Below are positions 11,574-24,500 of a stretch of 64,000 nt of DNA, one piece after another (positions within the stretch are counted from its first letter, which is position 1; the number at the start of each line of letters is the position of its first letter). This stretch comes from Siphonodentalium dalli (taxonomy: Eukaryota; Mollusca; Scaphopoda; Gadilida; Siphonodentaliidae), in the NCBI GenBank assembly GCA_032622095.1, contig CP136061.1, positions 93,739,345 through 93,803,344 on the forward strand, given 5' to 3'. Under the pieces are notes generated by a model. That model ran no database searches and was not told where the DNA came from. It saw only the letters and a program-made list of their open reading frames with translations. Made by a program: the position numbers and the translations under genes.

Positions 11574-11645
11574 AAACTTAGCAATGCAATACTATTGCAT
11601 TGCTAAGTTTAAATGCTAGTGCTATTGCCAATAGCACTAGCATTT
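11574..11645. repeat. Two abutting perfect hairpins
   Basis: Two 17-bp-arm palindromes lie side by side: AAACTTAGCAATGCAAT with a 3-base loop (11574-11610), then AAATGCTAGTGCTATTG with a 1-base loop (11611-11645). They are in PDHB intron 2, about 200 bp from exon 2. Confidence 0.9.
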
Positions 11646-11842
11646 AGAGGAAGATATGGGGATGGGCATCTGTCTATGACAATTTCATCTTGTTACCAAG
11701 TTGTGTGAGCGAGTTTACTCGACCGAAGGCAACATACATAGTTAGCATTTTTTGAGCGAGTTTATTTACAAAACCGAGTCACGACTCACAAGTGACAAGC
11801 CACAAGGTCGTTGACATTGAAAAGAAATCGTAACAATTTTAC

Positions 11843-11905
11843 CTTGGTCGCTGCTCTCGGCACTGTTGTGCTCAAACAACGCAAACCGGGAAGGCATCCT
11901 GTACT
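11843..11905 (-). CDS. PDHB: PDHB, second coding exon (21 codons)
   Basis: Encodes STGCLPGLRCLSTTVPRAATK, which completes the mitochondrial targeting peptide. It is rich in Arg, Ser and Thr with no acidic residue, and RCLST looks like an R-2/R-3 processing-peptidase site. The acceptor TTTCGTTTCAG is at 11906-11916 and the donor AAG/GTAAAA at 11841-11842; both junctions are phase 0. Another frame of this exon contains ATG, but only the phase-0 frame continues exon 1 and leads into exon 3. Confidence 0.85.
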
Positions 11906-12008
11906 CTGAAACGAAACAAATTGATCAATTAAGCTTTAGCATGTATTCTACAAATTATAACAGAACGTAGATGAATGTTGGGTCAATAATAAATAGTCAA
12001 ACATTCAC

Positions 12009-12038
12009 TTGACGGATGACCGTCCTGAGCGCAGCCAT
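12009..12038 (-). CDS. PDHB: PDHB, first coding exon (start codon, 10 codons)
   Basis: Encodes MAALRTVIRQ, the start of an amphipathic basic presequence. The start context CAAAGATGG is a good Kozak match. The donor is CAA/GTGAAT at 12007-12008, leaving a 103-bp intron before exon 2. The exon is too short to find by ORF length; it was recognised from its junctions and the continuity of the presequence. Confidence 0.8.
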
Positions 12039-12150
12039 CTTTGTTGTCTGAGTACACCGGAAACGAAAAAAATACGTTGGTAAAAATAATTTAGACGTAC
12101 CGGTAGTTACTTTTTCAAACCTTGCGCACTCTCATTGCATGACCGGAAAC
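12039..12150 (-). promoter_or_regulatory. PDHB 5' region with two ETS/GABP-like sites
   Basis: ACCGGAAAC occurs at about 12056 and 12141, within 110 bp of the start codon. The ETS core CCGGAA is the target of GABP (NRF-2), a known activator of nuclear genes for mitochondrial proteins. No TATA box is evident. Function is inferred. Confidence 0.45.
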
Positions 12151-12485
12151 TTCAATACATTATGTGGTAGACAAATAATGCATATTTGATAATTAACATT
12201 TTTTTTTTAATTAGAACAGCTTCTGAAACATGTTTGCAGGTTTGGGGGTGATGGGTTCCAGAAAATGTCAGATGCAAAAAAAAAAACTGCCTACCTTCCT
12301 GCAAATCTTTTACTACCCCCCCCCCCCCCCCCACTATGATGCATAGCCGAAGGAATTTTTGAAAGAGATGAATCTGCATGACATGGTTATTTGAAGATCA
12401 GACAGTTTGTAACTTCTGCTTGTATCTGTCTGATATTAAAAGAGTCAATTTGTATGTCATTTATCGCATATTATTTCTTAACATG

Positions 12486-12560
12486 TATTCAGGATTCACC
12501 CCCCGAAATTAACTCGTATTCAGGATTCACCCCCCAAAATTAACTCGTATTCGGGATTCA
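12486..12560. repeat. 31-bp tandem repeat, 2.4 copies
   Basis: TATTCAGGATTCACCCCCC recurs at 31-bp spacing (12486, 12517, 12548), the last copy diverged. A poly-C tract (about 12317-12332) lies just upstream. Confidence 0.8.
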
Positions 12561-12606
12561 GGGGGGGTGATACCCTCATACATCTAGAGAAGAAGGAGCT
12601 GTAACA

Positions 12607-12991
12607 AACATGCAGAAACATCTCATGCTGCAGACCCTGGAAGGCAGGAGGACAGACCAAAGAGTGCAATTGTTTGGCAAGATAGTGGATGGACTGGTCC
12701 CAGCTATCAACACCAAAGGACTCTTGAGACCTAAACATCAAAGTGGGAGAAAATTCAAAGGCCAAAAAATTCGACGGCTTCACTGCAAATAATTTTGTTC
12801 AAAGCCTAGAGTGTATAAACTCTAAACCATACGAAATTATTAAGGCCGATCGTGCAGAATACCGAAATTCCTACTTTCCACGGACTATTCTTGATTGGAA
12901 TCATCTTGAAGAGGATTCTATGCGCTCTCTACTTCCATCAGAGGACGAAACCACATCTAACACCACGTCATGGTCCCATCCCGTGTGCTAA
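12607..12991 (+). pseudogene. 3' end of a non-LTR retrotransposon reverse transcriptase
   Basis: Two overlapping frames together read like the C-terminus of a Jockey/CR1-type LINE RT: LEGRRTDQRVQLFGKIVDGL, then RAEYRNSYFPRTILDWNHLE. This tail (a grouped Arg-rich block, then N-S-F-F-P-R-T-I-x-D-W-N-x-L) is typical of LINE RTs in animal genomes. A frameshift near 12750-12790 breaks it and the upstream RT is absent, so it is a 5'-truncated dead copy. A simple 3' tail was not found. Confidence 0.75.
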
Positions 12992-13849
12992 TACATCCGA
13001 CAGGATCCTGCACTGAAACCACATACAGATACAGACAGAATAGTCCCTCATCCGCCCCATTAATTTGCACATAGTGATAATTCTATACTAATAAAACTCA
13101 ATGTTGTTTGTAAGTATGTTTGTGTGTTTGTCCGCTTATAGGCGACCAAACGGCTTGACCAACGGAGCTGAACATTTGTATATAGGGGTAATTTGACCTG
13201 GGCCCCGTTCATCGCTGATGTCTTAACACGGCGCTAGTAATTAAATAACATATATTTTGGGAATTTTATGAGTTATTCCCCGTGTACCTATTATGTATTA
13301 AAGGGCTACAAAAATATAGATGCTGTTGATCTCAGATGACTGAAAGGTGAAAATATGAGCAATAAAGAGCATTTCTTATCAGCTTAGAAGATTTATAGGA
13401 AACTGTGTGCAGATGGGTCACCTGACCAGGGGGATTGTCGTGGGACAGGTGTCTTTGACATCATATGACTTAAAGGGGAGGGGCTAATACATTATATGAT
13501 AAATAAAGAGCATTTATTATCAGCCAAGACGATATGTGGGGAAATTGGTGAACATAAGTAAAATGACGTGGAATGTCGTGGGATAGGTGCCGTTGACGTT
13601 CACAAATATGCAAGTATGGGAAACGGACTCTGGGTATCTTGCTGCTCGCTACACCACTCCCTCCTCTAACAAAATGCGTCCCGCATTTTCATGAAACAGA
13701 CATCAGGAAGACTTCTTCCGTAATTACCCGTAACGTGGGTATTTCAGCTGATGCAAGGCAGGAAATATTTCAACTGCGCATGGTGCTTCTGTACTGATAC
13801 ATGGGTATCTGGTCAGTGGACCCCTTGCTTATGTAGCTTTATGGGCATG
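12992..13849. other. Intergenic, no gene recognised
   Basis: Contains a stretch (13085-13215) that reads like a dispersed repeat (GTTTGTCCGCTTATAGGCG, CGGCTTGACCAACGG) and two related segments around 13360-13460 and 13500-13590 that share AGCATTT.TTATCAGC and GGGA.AGGTG, suggesting a decayed tandem duplication of about 130 bp. Confidence 0.45.
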
Positions 13850-16800
13850 CATGTAGCACATGTTCTGACATAGTCAATGACATCTTTCTTCATTCCTAGC
13901 CAGTAATATTCCAACTATCGTCTTGGTGGGTCTTTGTTATTCCCAGGTGGGCTGACATTGGAGGACCACGAGCATGGGCTATCAGTGCGCTTTCGATTCT
14001 CATCTGGCACAACTGTTGTCTCATCTTCAAAGTAGAGCACACCATTGTCCGGTTGTAGGGTATTCCACTCCGCCAACAAGTATTTGACCAAATCACTCTC
14101 TGATGCAACGCCTTCACAGTCGTAATCTCTGGGTCCTTGTTCTGGGACTCTGCAATTTGGGATCTGTTGACTCCTATCACAGAAACCTTTGGATTAGCTG
14201 ATTCTTTCTCTGTTTTAATTGCACGTGCCACCAGGTCAGTACGTTCAAGATGTGCTGGTGAGGCAGCAGATATGACTTGATTCCGTAGGGACAACTCTTG
14301 TCCTTGCTCGGCTTGCTTATCGTTAAATGTCTGCTTAATGTTACCCCGCCAGTTCTGCTTGTGATCAGTTAGCATAACATCAGCCTCTGAACTCATTGAA
14401 TTTTGGTTGTTCTCCATGATTTCCACTGAAGTGAACTTTCCTACACGTGTTGATCAGTTTTGTCTCTGTCGTTGGATTGAGGAGCCGTAAAGGAACATAC
14501 CTGTTTCCAGATTCTGCTTTCACATGGATTTTGGCTGCAGCAACATGCTGTTTCTCTCCCATCTGTTGACTCTGCTCAATAATTCCAACCTCATCATCGT
14601 CATGACGCAGCACAACTGGAACCAACACTTTGTGCATTGGGGGAATACTGGCCCAGCTACCTTCACATTGCAGACACCAATAGGTCCATTTCTCCTCGCC
14701 TCGTGTGGCTGCCCTTTAATCGCGAAAATCCGCCCCAACCACATCCAATGTACATTCGTATTGCTCTAAGCCTAGTATACAGAGGGATCCAATCTCGGCA
14801 ACTACCATATCCAGTTTGTAGGAAACTCCGTCAATGTGTACGTCTACACATGCACTGCCCATACAGTTAAGCATCTGGTCATTTGTTGTATACAAATTAT
14901 TCTTGAGGGCTTTGATGGCTGGTTTCTTCCGATGGTCTATCTGGTTGAATACTTATTTTGACAATATTGAAAGGATTGCGCCTGTATCCTCCAAATAGTA
15001 TACAGTCACTCCATTCAGCGCTGTTGCTAACTACAACCCGGCTTCATTTGGGTTCAGTTCCCCGACAACCTGTGGGAAGTTCAATATTGGTCTTTTGATC
15101 AGTGCGTGGGTGTACTGTGCTCGCACCTGGCCGGGGCTCTTTACAATAGCGGGCTAAGTGTCCCTGCTTCTGACATCGGTAGCATAAGGTGGGCCCTTGA
15201 TAAGTTCGCCCATTGTGATTGATTGGAGCTGGTTTCCAATATCCTCTGACATCGGACTCCTTATTGGCATATGGGCCCCCTGGATATACTCAGATATTCC
15301 AACATCCTTGATAGGTGGGAAATCTGCCAAGAGAGGTTGTCACTGTAGGGTGTTGCATCGTGTTTATCTATCTTGCTGGTACTGGCTCCTGTTGACTTTC
15401 GGAATGCTTCGAGTTCTATTGCTAATTGGACAGCAGCATCTATATCAAGGGGACGGGATTGTCCTATCTTCCATATCATGTGACTGTCTGCACGAAGTGC
15501 ATCACAAAAGACATATACCGCTAAACTGTCTTGTATATCGGTGGCTGCATAAATTAAGGTATGGCAGGCTGACTCCGTTTACTCATATAGGCCAAATCAG
15601 TGAGAGAGTCACCACTCTGGTGCCTGATAGCCCGAAGCTCAGTCCGGAGCGTTTTTGCTTGATTGTGGGGTAAGAATCTCTTCTGAAGGGCGTCCATCAG
15701 TTTTTCGTAGTTTCTTCTGTCATCGTTCTGTGGGTAGGTTAGAACCCTCGAAACTGTTTGCATGGTGTATTGCCTCTTCAACATCTGTCCAGACATCTAG
15801 TTCTGAAAATATGCCTTATAGTCTCATCAACGAGGTCGAGCCATTGAATGGTATCGCTGCAATGTGGACTCTTGGTGCAGTAGCAGCTCTATTGTCACCC
15901 ATATTTACGTGCTCTTGTATTTCTGGGTAACAAATGTGTCCTCGCTGTGTATTGTCTCTGCTGTTTGGTTGCATGGCATCGTTGGTGTAATCCCTTTCAT
16001 CCGGTTCCAATATTTTAGTTCTTGTGGCCACCTTTCTCGCTTGAATTCCAACCAATCGTCCATCTCCATGCTCATGGGATTGACTAACAGTTGACCCGGC
16101 TGATTGCAGTGGGAGAATTTCTTGATGACTGGTGCCAGATCTTCAACTTTAGAATCAGTTCTATAGACTGCAACCCTCTGTTTCCGAGAGTTTTCTGAGC
16201 AGCATAGCTATGGTGCATGTTGTGAGGTTCACACCCTCTAATGAGATCCCACCCAGACAGTGGATTCCAGTCTATGGGGTAGTCTGGTTACTCATCTGTG
16301 GACTACCAGCGAGTGCTGGTGTATAACTGAAAGGTCCACTTGCTTATCTTTTATTTTTCAGACCTCGCTGTTCTCGACAGTTGGTGGGAATAGGCACATC
16401 ATCACGCCTGTTACTTTGCCCTTGTAGAATCGCAGGTCGAAAGTGGCTCGTTGGTAGTGGTATTCTGCATGTCTGCAATTCGGTATAGCATGTTGAAAAG
16501 ACCGGTGTATTAGCAGGTACCCTGGGCACAAACATATCAGATTACGCATAGTGCTGCAAAGGACCACAGTCATATATGGGCGACTCGTGACTATAACTTG
16601 GCAGGCTTGCACAGTTATATTCCAGGTTGGTGTGATTTCGGTCACCATGCCGTACTTCAATGTGGTGTGCTCTTCGTGTGGAGGCATATTTTACTTTTCT
16701 GAGCGTCAGCTGTGTCCTCATACCAACCAGGAGGCGTCAAATCATCTAATGGTCGACTATGGAACCCCCATTTGGCGCATAAAAATTAGGTATAATATTT

Positions 16801-17217
16801 CTTTGTTGGACAACTGTTGAATTCCGTCCTTTGTCTTGGCAAAGTTACTTGGGATACAGCTGGCCTCTAATTGTTTACTCTCATTTGGTTCTCTCTGTAG
16901 CCCCCGATGTTCTAAGGTGGTTTCTCTCCCTCCTATGCATATTTGTATTTATCAATGTCAGTTACAACTTCTCTTTCAGCTTCTTGCATTTTCTCTGCTG
17001 CAAGAGTGAACGATTGCTTGGCTGGCAAATGGTTATACATCTCCAAGTTCTGGTAAATTGGCTCCATACGATTCCACCTGCGAATTCGTCTTGCTTTAAT
17101 TGATTTGTGTTCCATGACAGATTCATATGACAGAGGAATTTTGCTTCTAGCTCGATACCAACCATCACCTTTCGGAACTAGTGTAGGTTCATCGCTAGAC
17201 ACACCAGTAGGTTCCAT
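13850..17217 (-). pseudogene. Decayed Ty3/gypsy element (gag, protease, integrase fragments)
   Basis: Minus-strand fragments in gag-to-pol order, in shifting frames. Gag starts with MEPTGVSSDEP at 17217. Capsid-like pieces follow: AAIPFNGSTSLMRL near 15820-15860 and YEKLMDALQKRFLPHNQAKT near 15650-15710. A CCHC knuckle CYRCQKQGHLARYC lies at 15143-15184. Protease-to-RT linker text (VPLRLLNPTTETKL) is near 14460-14510, and integrase N-terminal text (IAHARGPPMSAHLGITKTHQ) near 13920-13990. RT and RNase H appear deleted. Many stops and shifts make it nonfunctional. It is a different lineage from the element at 1-4799. Confidence 0.8.
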
Positions 17218-17960
17218 GTTAGTCTCCGCATCAGTTTCGTGTAGGTCTGACTTCGCTTAAATACTGCTGACTGAGCATTGGAGCGGAATGTCAAACTAAA
17301 CGAAACGGATTGTTGTCTATGGCGTGAACCAATAAAAATGTATCTAGGATCGGAAACTCTAATTAGCGGAATGTCAAAACAATTGAAACGGATTGTATGG
17401 TCGGTCATAATTAATTAGTTTGCGAAAACTATCCGACTGTGGGTCTTATCTTTATCATTATGCGGTAGCTTGTTTATATAGGTCTTGGTACTTGTATCGA
17501 AGCTCGATCATATACTGCTGAATCCACAGCTCGCTGTCCGAGTCTTAAGTGCTATTTATGGTGACCTCAACTATTTTCCTCGGCTCTTGTGATGGGGTTG
17601 GAAACTTCTTTCCCAGAGTTTCGAGCACATTTAGTTGATTTCTTTTGTTAGAGTCCCTGACTCTTTCAGCGAAGTTGTCAGCTCCTTGTTCGGACTCTTT
17701 CTTTGGAGTTTCCGGCTCTAATTCCGGGGAGTCATCGACTCTTCCACGGGAATCATCCGTGTAAAATGTATATATTCATGTCATTATTTGAATGTGTTGA
17801 TGTGTGTTAATTACTATGTATATATATATATCCATTAATATTGTTGCCAATAAAACGTTAAGTACAAATATAATCTCCATTGTCATCAAAAGACCGGTCC
17901 CAAATCAAAGGCAATTAACATAAAAGGCCGTCCAGTTAACACCCACGCTACCTAATTACC
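17218..17960. other. Possible leader or LTR of the decayed gypsy element
   Basis: Lies 5' of the decayed gag on the minus strand. It holds loosely repeated GACTCTT/GGACTC and TTTCCGGCTC words (17600-17760) and a short TA run near 17820. No LTR end was identified. Confidence 0.3.
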
Positions 17961-17964
17961 CGAA

Positions 17965-18264
17965 TTGAATAGGGGCCGAATCGTCCCTGTCGAATCAGCC
18001 CTGGACCGAAAAGTCCAAGCCCGAATCGTCCCTGGGCCGAATCGTCCACTCCCCTTTTATACCGGAAACTGCTAAATAAATAAGACGCTGTATAAGTTTC
18101 GCAATTCTCCGAAACCAGAATTAACTTTTCCGTTAATTTCCGTAAATAGGTCGACAGGCAATGACGTTTTAATGTTATGGACCAATGAAATTATGGGGAT
18201 TTTCTCCACGTGACGACGACAGCAGTAACCGTTCCTGATTGAGCAGTTATCACACCATCGACAG
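17965..18264 (+). promoter_or_regulatory. Probable SLC25A3 promoter and untranslated first exon
   Basis: Contains about five copies of CCGAATCGTCC or close variants (17965-18050), ACCGGAAAC near 18060 (ETS/GABP-like), an inverted-CCAAT-compatible ACCAATGAAAT near 18181, and the E-box CACGTGACG near 18207. ACAG/GTATTT at 18264 is a plausible donor of an untranslated exon; the partner acceptor is TATTTTCAG just before 18380. Start and end of transcription are inferred. Confidence 0.4.
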
Positions 18265-18385
18265 GTATTTTACCGGCGTTATATTTCCATAAATCCTTCC
18301 TGTATGATGTGCGAATTAAATCGTAAAATCACATATTCATAGAGACCAGATATAAAATATTTTATCTGTATATTTTCAGCCCAGA

Positions 18386-18503
18386 ATGTTCAAGTCGCTG
18401 TTCGAGACGTCCAAGAGCAGCCCGTTCACGAGTCCATTTCATGCAAAATGTGAAGGCAAAGTCAACTCGGACCGAACTATAGGAGCGGCATCCACAGATA
18501 AAG
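18386..18503 (+). CDS. SLC25A3: SLC25A3 coding exon 1
   Basis: Encodes 39 residues beginning [19 protein letters not shown], a basic, Ser-rich transit-like region, plus one base of codon 40. The first in-frame ATG follows the acceptor TATTTTCAG by six bases. The donor is GATAAAG/GTAATA at 18504-18505. The segment resembles the start of vertebrate SLC25A3 only in its first residues and NPF-like motif, as expected for a fast-evolving presequence. Confidence 0.9.
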
Positions 18504-21500
18504 GTAATACAGTTTCATCAAATATATTCGAGTCATTGTATCTTCACTTGATTTTGATAGTTTACAATCGAGGTGCGACAATGGGAATGTTTAACATTGC
18601 CATTATGATTTGGTTCGACATTGAAGTTGTTACTTTTTTCCATGAATGACCTTGACTCAAAAGTCCCAATTATCGATATCATTATCAATGACTGGCACAC
18701 GAATTTCAGTCCAGCGACAGTCTAATATAATGTACAGAAACAACGACTGTTTAATATTAATGTTGCTAGGGTTAAGCTTGAAATTACATTTCTACTCCAG
18801 GATGCCATGAATCTCGGCTCAGTTTTACATGTAATCAAAGGCATATACTACTACTAGTACTAACTAGGGTAGTCCAAGTCTTCTTGTACTAAAACCAGCT
18901 AAGATATTGGGATGGCGATGCTGGCGTTTAGTCCAAGACCGCCCTATATGCTCGCTTATGACACGGCTTAAGCGTTAGTGACCCGCTCAAATAAAACCAC
19001 AATTATATGAAATAAAATATCACAATTGCGACAATAAACGGATATTTTCCGCAGAAGACATGCTATTTTATCTGAAACCCACATCAGTTGTGAATTTAAA
19101 ACGGTAATTTAATGCGAAAAGAGACATTTACCTCAATGTTTACAATTTTTTAAAAGTATGCGAACTCGGTTGACCTCGCGAACTGTGTTCGGCATTTTCC
19201 GTTGAAAATATTCCGTAGATTTTGGACAACAACGCAAATTACGATGAATTCTCCATTGTAATCGTAATTATGTGTGTCAATAAATAAAATAATAAATAGA
19301 TTAATTAAACATTGGAGATATAAATGTAATACACTAAATAAATGAACCTTAAGTTTGAATAGTCCCACTAAAACGGAAGAACTATATTTCGAAACTGTGA
19401 TTCGGTTCTCCGATTATTTTATCAACACAGATGTTAAAATGCACACCACACGCATGGCAAGTCAGACACAAGAGATCTAATTTGCTCCAATTTTGACAAG
19501 TTGCTTGCGATAATTGTCAACAAAACTACCGTTCTGATCCTCCATTATGTCATTAAGTTTTTAGTGCGGGAATTGTTCTGAAAGCACATAGAAAACTGGA
19601 CTTTCTGGCGATCGGTTTTCGCTATTTTTGTTCGGAAAACCCGCGCTATATATAGAAACGGAAAGTAGAATTCTCAGAACAAACAGCGGATTATGCCGAA
19701 CTTATTCGGACCACTTCGGCTTTCGGTTAAAACGTAAACAAACAGAGAAACAAATCGATGTGTGTGGCAATCAACCGGAATATTCTATGTGTAATTTAAC
19801 ATTAAAGTTAGATTATTATACACCATTATGACCATTAGATGTAAGCCTTTCCGATGTATATAGCATCATGTATTGATTTGCTAGGTAAATCGAGTAAAAT
19901 ACACCACAGATTCCCGCCACAGATCGTGGGCGTAAGTCGTGTGGTAGGATTGGTATGCAAGCGGTCTTGGACTAAACGCCAGCATCGCCATCCCAATATC
20001 TTAGCTGGTTTTAGTACAAGAAGACTTGGACTATAACTAGGGGTGTAACGATACATCGATGCGACCGCGATACAGCACTGACGATACGTTCTAACGATAC
20101 GTTCTAACGGTTCATCGATACGGGCATTCAAACGATACGTATCTCGATTCACAAATTGCATGTTGTTAATGTTATTACCTATTCAGGCAAGTAAACAGCG
20201 GTCGTCACGATCGAGAAAGGTCAATGTTGAATGAACTTGAATCAGTATCTAACACAAAATTAAGGTAATCCCCCACAATAAGTAATAAAAGTGATAAGCA
20301 TTCCCTATTTATCACAGAGTAAATGTGAGGCCAACAGATCGCATTGTATCAATTTGCATGTGTGGACAATACCTGACCTGAGGCTGAGGCATCGTTTACA
20401 ACCGGCGGCAAACCTTTGATGCCTGTATTACTGCTATTGCTGAAATTCCGGGCCGATAGGATATCACTGATAGTCGATACATCGACGAGGTTTTAATTAG
20501 TTTTTTTTCTTCTTAGACAATACAATACAAGTTGCAACAACAAACATTTTAGACGAACATCTAGTACACATATTTTAGCGAGTTCATGTAGGCCCACCTA
20601 TAGCCATGCAAGCACATACCCACCCGTCGTTATCGCAACTGTACGGGAAATCACTGACGCTGTCCAAATCATGCATATTTTGAACATCGCTCTCACTTTT
20701 CTAGTATTAAGCACTTTCCCAATATACTTTCAGTTTCGAGTTGGCTGCGCATTCATTGTCATGCCTAAGTAGCAGCCTTCATAATTGGCTACGGCAATCA
20801 GCATTGACGAAGCAATTTGCTGAAGCAAACTGGGCCAGGGCATACTGTTGCCGTAGCGGATTGCCGAAGCCAAACAATCTGAATTAAGAGGGCTGAAGTA
20901 GTGAGAATAAATAAAATGTTTAATATTAGAATGGTATATAATAAAGTGAATTAAAGATGTTTATGCCCTGCCCATAGTGTAACACCCGAAATACCGGTAT
21001 CCTAACACAAAATTAAATTGACAACAAGAGGGTTCTTCCAGTCGATACTGGTAATTCCAAAAGTTAGTTGATAACATGTGGGGCCACACATAATAAATGT
21101 TGGTTTCTGCTCGCCCTACCTTCATGCTGGTACATGCATTAAAAGTGAAGCGAATATATAATTGAAATCATTGTCGAATATGCCTGTTCACACAAATACC
21201 TAGAGTACACTTATACTACCCTAAACTCACAGAATAAATAAGAATTTCCCTCATCGGCCCTAATTTATGGTCTGCACTGAGAGTGCCCTAAAAAATGATT
21301 TTTTTTGTTAATTTTTGTTTGTTTGGTTAGGCCAATGCATTCTCTTATATATGCGAGGCGACCTATGGTCGACTCGCATATATAAAAGAATGCATTGGCA
21401 CAGGGTATATGGGTCGATACAAAAATCGAACCTGGCACTGAAAGGGTTAAACTCTTCTGCTAACCTGTGGTATGGGTTACCTATTAAAGCAGAAACCAAC

Positions 21501-24500
21501 AAACAAAAAATAGATTACACATAATTTTGAAATCTGCAGACATGAGAAACTGGTACAATAGAATGGCGACACCACCTCTAGAACAGTCCAATGACATCTA
21601 TCCGTCGCCCTATGTTTTATGCAATGGGTTTGAGCACCCGTTGTCCAATTCCTGGTTAACTCCCTGTTCCCATGTCCAAATCTATGATGTCTACAGATAA
21701 CACAATACCTTGACCTGTTATCCAGGTATGGAATATCTCATATTATGCCTCATGCTGTTTGTGCAGAAAACTTGTCATTCGTTTCTTGGCACTCATTGTG
21801 AGCACTAGCACACCTTCCGGTTACTTTTATTATGTTATATCTCTGGATACTAAGCCTTCCCTCCGGATCCAAATAAACATACCCCTACATATATTATTTT
21901 TGTTAAAATAATCATACCTCGGTGGTGCTTATTTGGATCCCTTCGTTTATTAATTTCACAAATGCAAAAAGTTATTCCAATTTCTTTTAGTTTCAACAGC
22001 TAATTCAATCTAATGAATTATTAGCGGCAAGCCTAATTAATTTTGGCACATTAAAAATTGGGACTTAATTTCTTCTAAAATTTGTTCTAGTACAAGTACC
22101 ATATCAGGAACAGCTCCCACAATATTTAAAACAGTTTGTAAACATTTTAGGATTACTATCTCAGATCTGTGCTTGTGAACTCCAATGATGTAATTATGGC
22201 ATAATTCTGCAATTTTGTAATTAAGCCTGGTACCTGGGAGCCAAGTTCCTATAAAAATTGACATAATAGTGCTTTTCCTTCATGATAGAATTTTAGCATT
22301 CAGGATTTCATTACACGTTACATATTATTTGAACAAGACTACGATATATATCCCTTGAAGGAGGATTTCATGTGACAAATTTATATTGGTAAGTAAGATT
22401 TGGATTTTGGAATGTACATTACCGACACCGTAGTTTCCAAAGTAATCATATAGTCTATCATTTTGCGTGTGTTCACAACCCGAGTTATATCGTTAACGCA
22501 TGATTGTGTGGTTTGATCATATGCACAGATCTGCTATAAAACGATTGTCCATTGACTTGCCGGCACGGGTGAAATAATTTTTTCCTGCAATAGATAATTC
22601 ATAAATTTTATTACTGAGATGTTCATGCATGTGCAATGGACATCTATAAAGCAGTATTCCCATTTGAATTTTCATGGTTACAGCAGAAGTACATCCAAGC
22701 AAGGGTGGAAATAAGGCTAAAGCATGCTCAATGACCAGCCGTAAAGCCCAAATGACCAGTGCATGTTTGCTTGTATCTGTCTTGACCAGTGCTCATTTAT
22801 GTACAGATACATGTACATGTATTATACACTGATAAATAGGCTGCAATGTTTTGTTTATTCGATGTGTGTATTAGATCATAAATTTGTTTCTTGTAACTGC
22901 ATGTTTTTTTAAACTACTTACCCTGTATTCTCAATATGATTTGATAAGATGTGTACATGTATTTACTTCTGCGTGTCGCCTATGTAATCAAACAAAATCA
23001 TAATGAAAACAAATATCGCGTCTTCTCATTCGACATTACGCCCAATAAAATGGTAGTAGAGTTGCTGCATCAGAAGGGAACATCACAAGAGGATTAGCTA
23101 TGTAAACACCACCACCAATAATAATATTACCAGATTAACGGAGATTAATGGAGGTGTAATAGTTTCCTAAAATTAGTGGTATTGATTGACCGATATTTTT
23201 CAACTTTATTGAGGAATTAAAAAATGACTTGCCAAAACTTTTGCCAAATGAAAATATTTTTTGCCAAATGTGAATTATTTTTGCCATTGTTAGAATATGA
23301 TCCATTTCATGGGCGGGGATTATTAGGTGGACGATATAAGATCAATACCAGTAAGTTAATTTCCAGTCTGAATACTCTGGCCACCGTCTTTCTGTTATTG
23401 CGGGAGCAGTAAATCTACCATAGGCTGTCGCCCTCGAAAGTGATCCACTTCCATGCTAGATTAATTATTGCGTATAATTTCGATAATTATAATTATGATG
23501 CCGTAATCGTTGCTGAATAGTATCTTCTCTCAAAGCGAGATCAGTTGCTTGATTGAAGGTTTGTGGGTCCTCTCTCGCAATGATGCAATCGTTAATCTCA
23601 TAAGAAATCTTTCACTCATGTAATTCCGAGGGATCATTTTCTTAAATTTTGACCATACTTGTCGATCGTCAATGATTTAAATCTATCTAAAAATGCTTGT
23701 ACCTGCCTTTTGTTTTGATGTTTGGAAAAACCATGACTCAAATTGTCCATTACCATGAGCCCAGCCATTTTAATATTTTATCCTTCCCATCACCATACCT
23801 TTTTTTAATTCCTGCTTTAATTCAGCCCATGTACTTCCTATCATGCCATTATAGCTCTAGTTTTCGAGACACCCTTACCAATGGTTGAACAAGTTGAAAC
23901 CAACTTTTTTTACGAAAATGAAAGAAATTAAGAGAAAAATAGCGGAACCAGTGGTGGCTACTGTCAAATCGACAATGAATGATATCCCTGTGACGTTTCC
24001 CAGAAATTAGCGATTATGGTAAAGCAAGCTCTGTGGCCAAGTCCTAACTATTTGTCAACAATGTTTTTGTTAAAAATACTACATCACATGATGTCCCTAT
24101 TTGAAAGGGAAATTTTTTTGTTAATTTGGATTTTCATGCCATTTGCAGCTGTAAAATCTCCTTTTCAGGGAAATTATTATGTTTGGAGAAAAATATTTCA
24201 ATGTAAAAGAGCGATTGTTCAGTAAAAAAAATACATTTCTGGGCTCCAAATTTATGGCAGAATTAAAAAAAAAAACCAACACTTTTTTCCATTCAAGTTA
24301 AGATATGGTATTATTTATTAATTTTAACACAAACACTGTTGACAAATAAGTCAGTACTTAGCCACAGAGCTCGATTTACCAAAATTGCGAATTTATCGAA
24401 AAAGTCCGTGGTGGGTATCCTTTATCGTCCATTTGACCATAGGCCGCCACTGATTCCATTATTTCTAACTTTCAATTTCGTGAACAATACATAGTTATTC

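Noticed and set aside
11895-11905. ATG at 11897 as an alternative PDHB start
   Set aside because: Its frame (MPSRFALFEHN...) does not continue exon 1 in phase, while the phase-0 frame gives a good mitochondrial presequence and joins exon 3.
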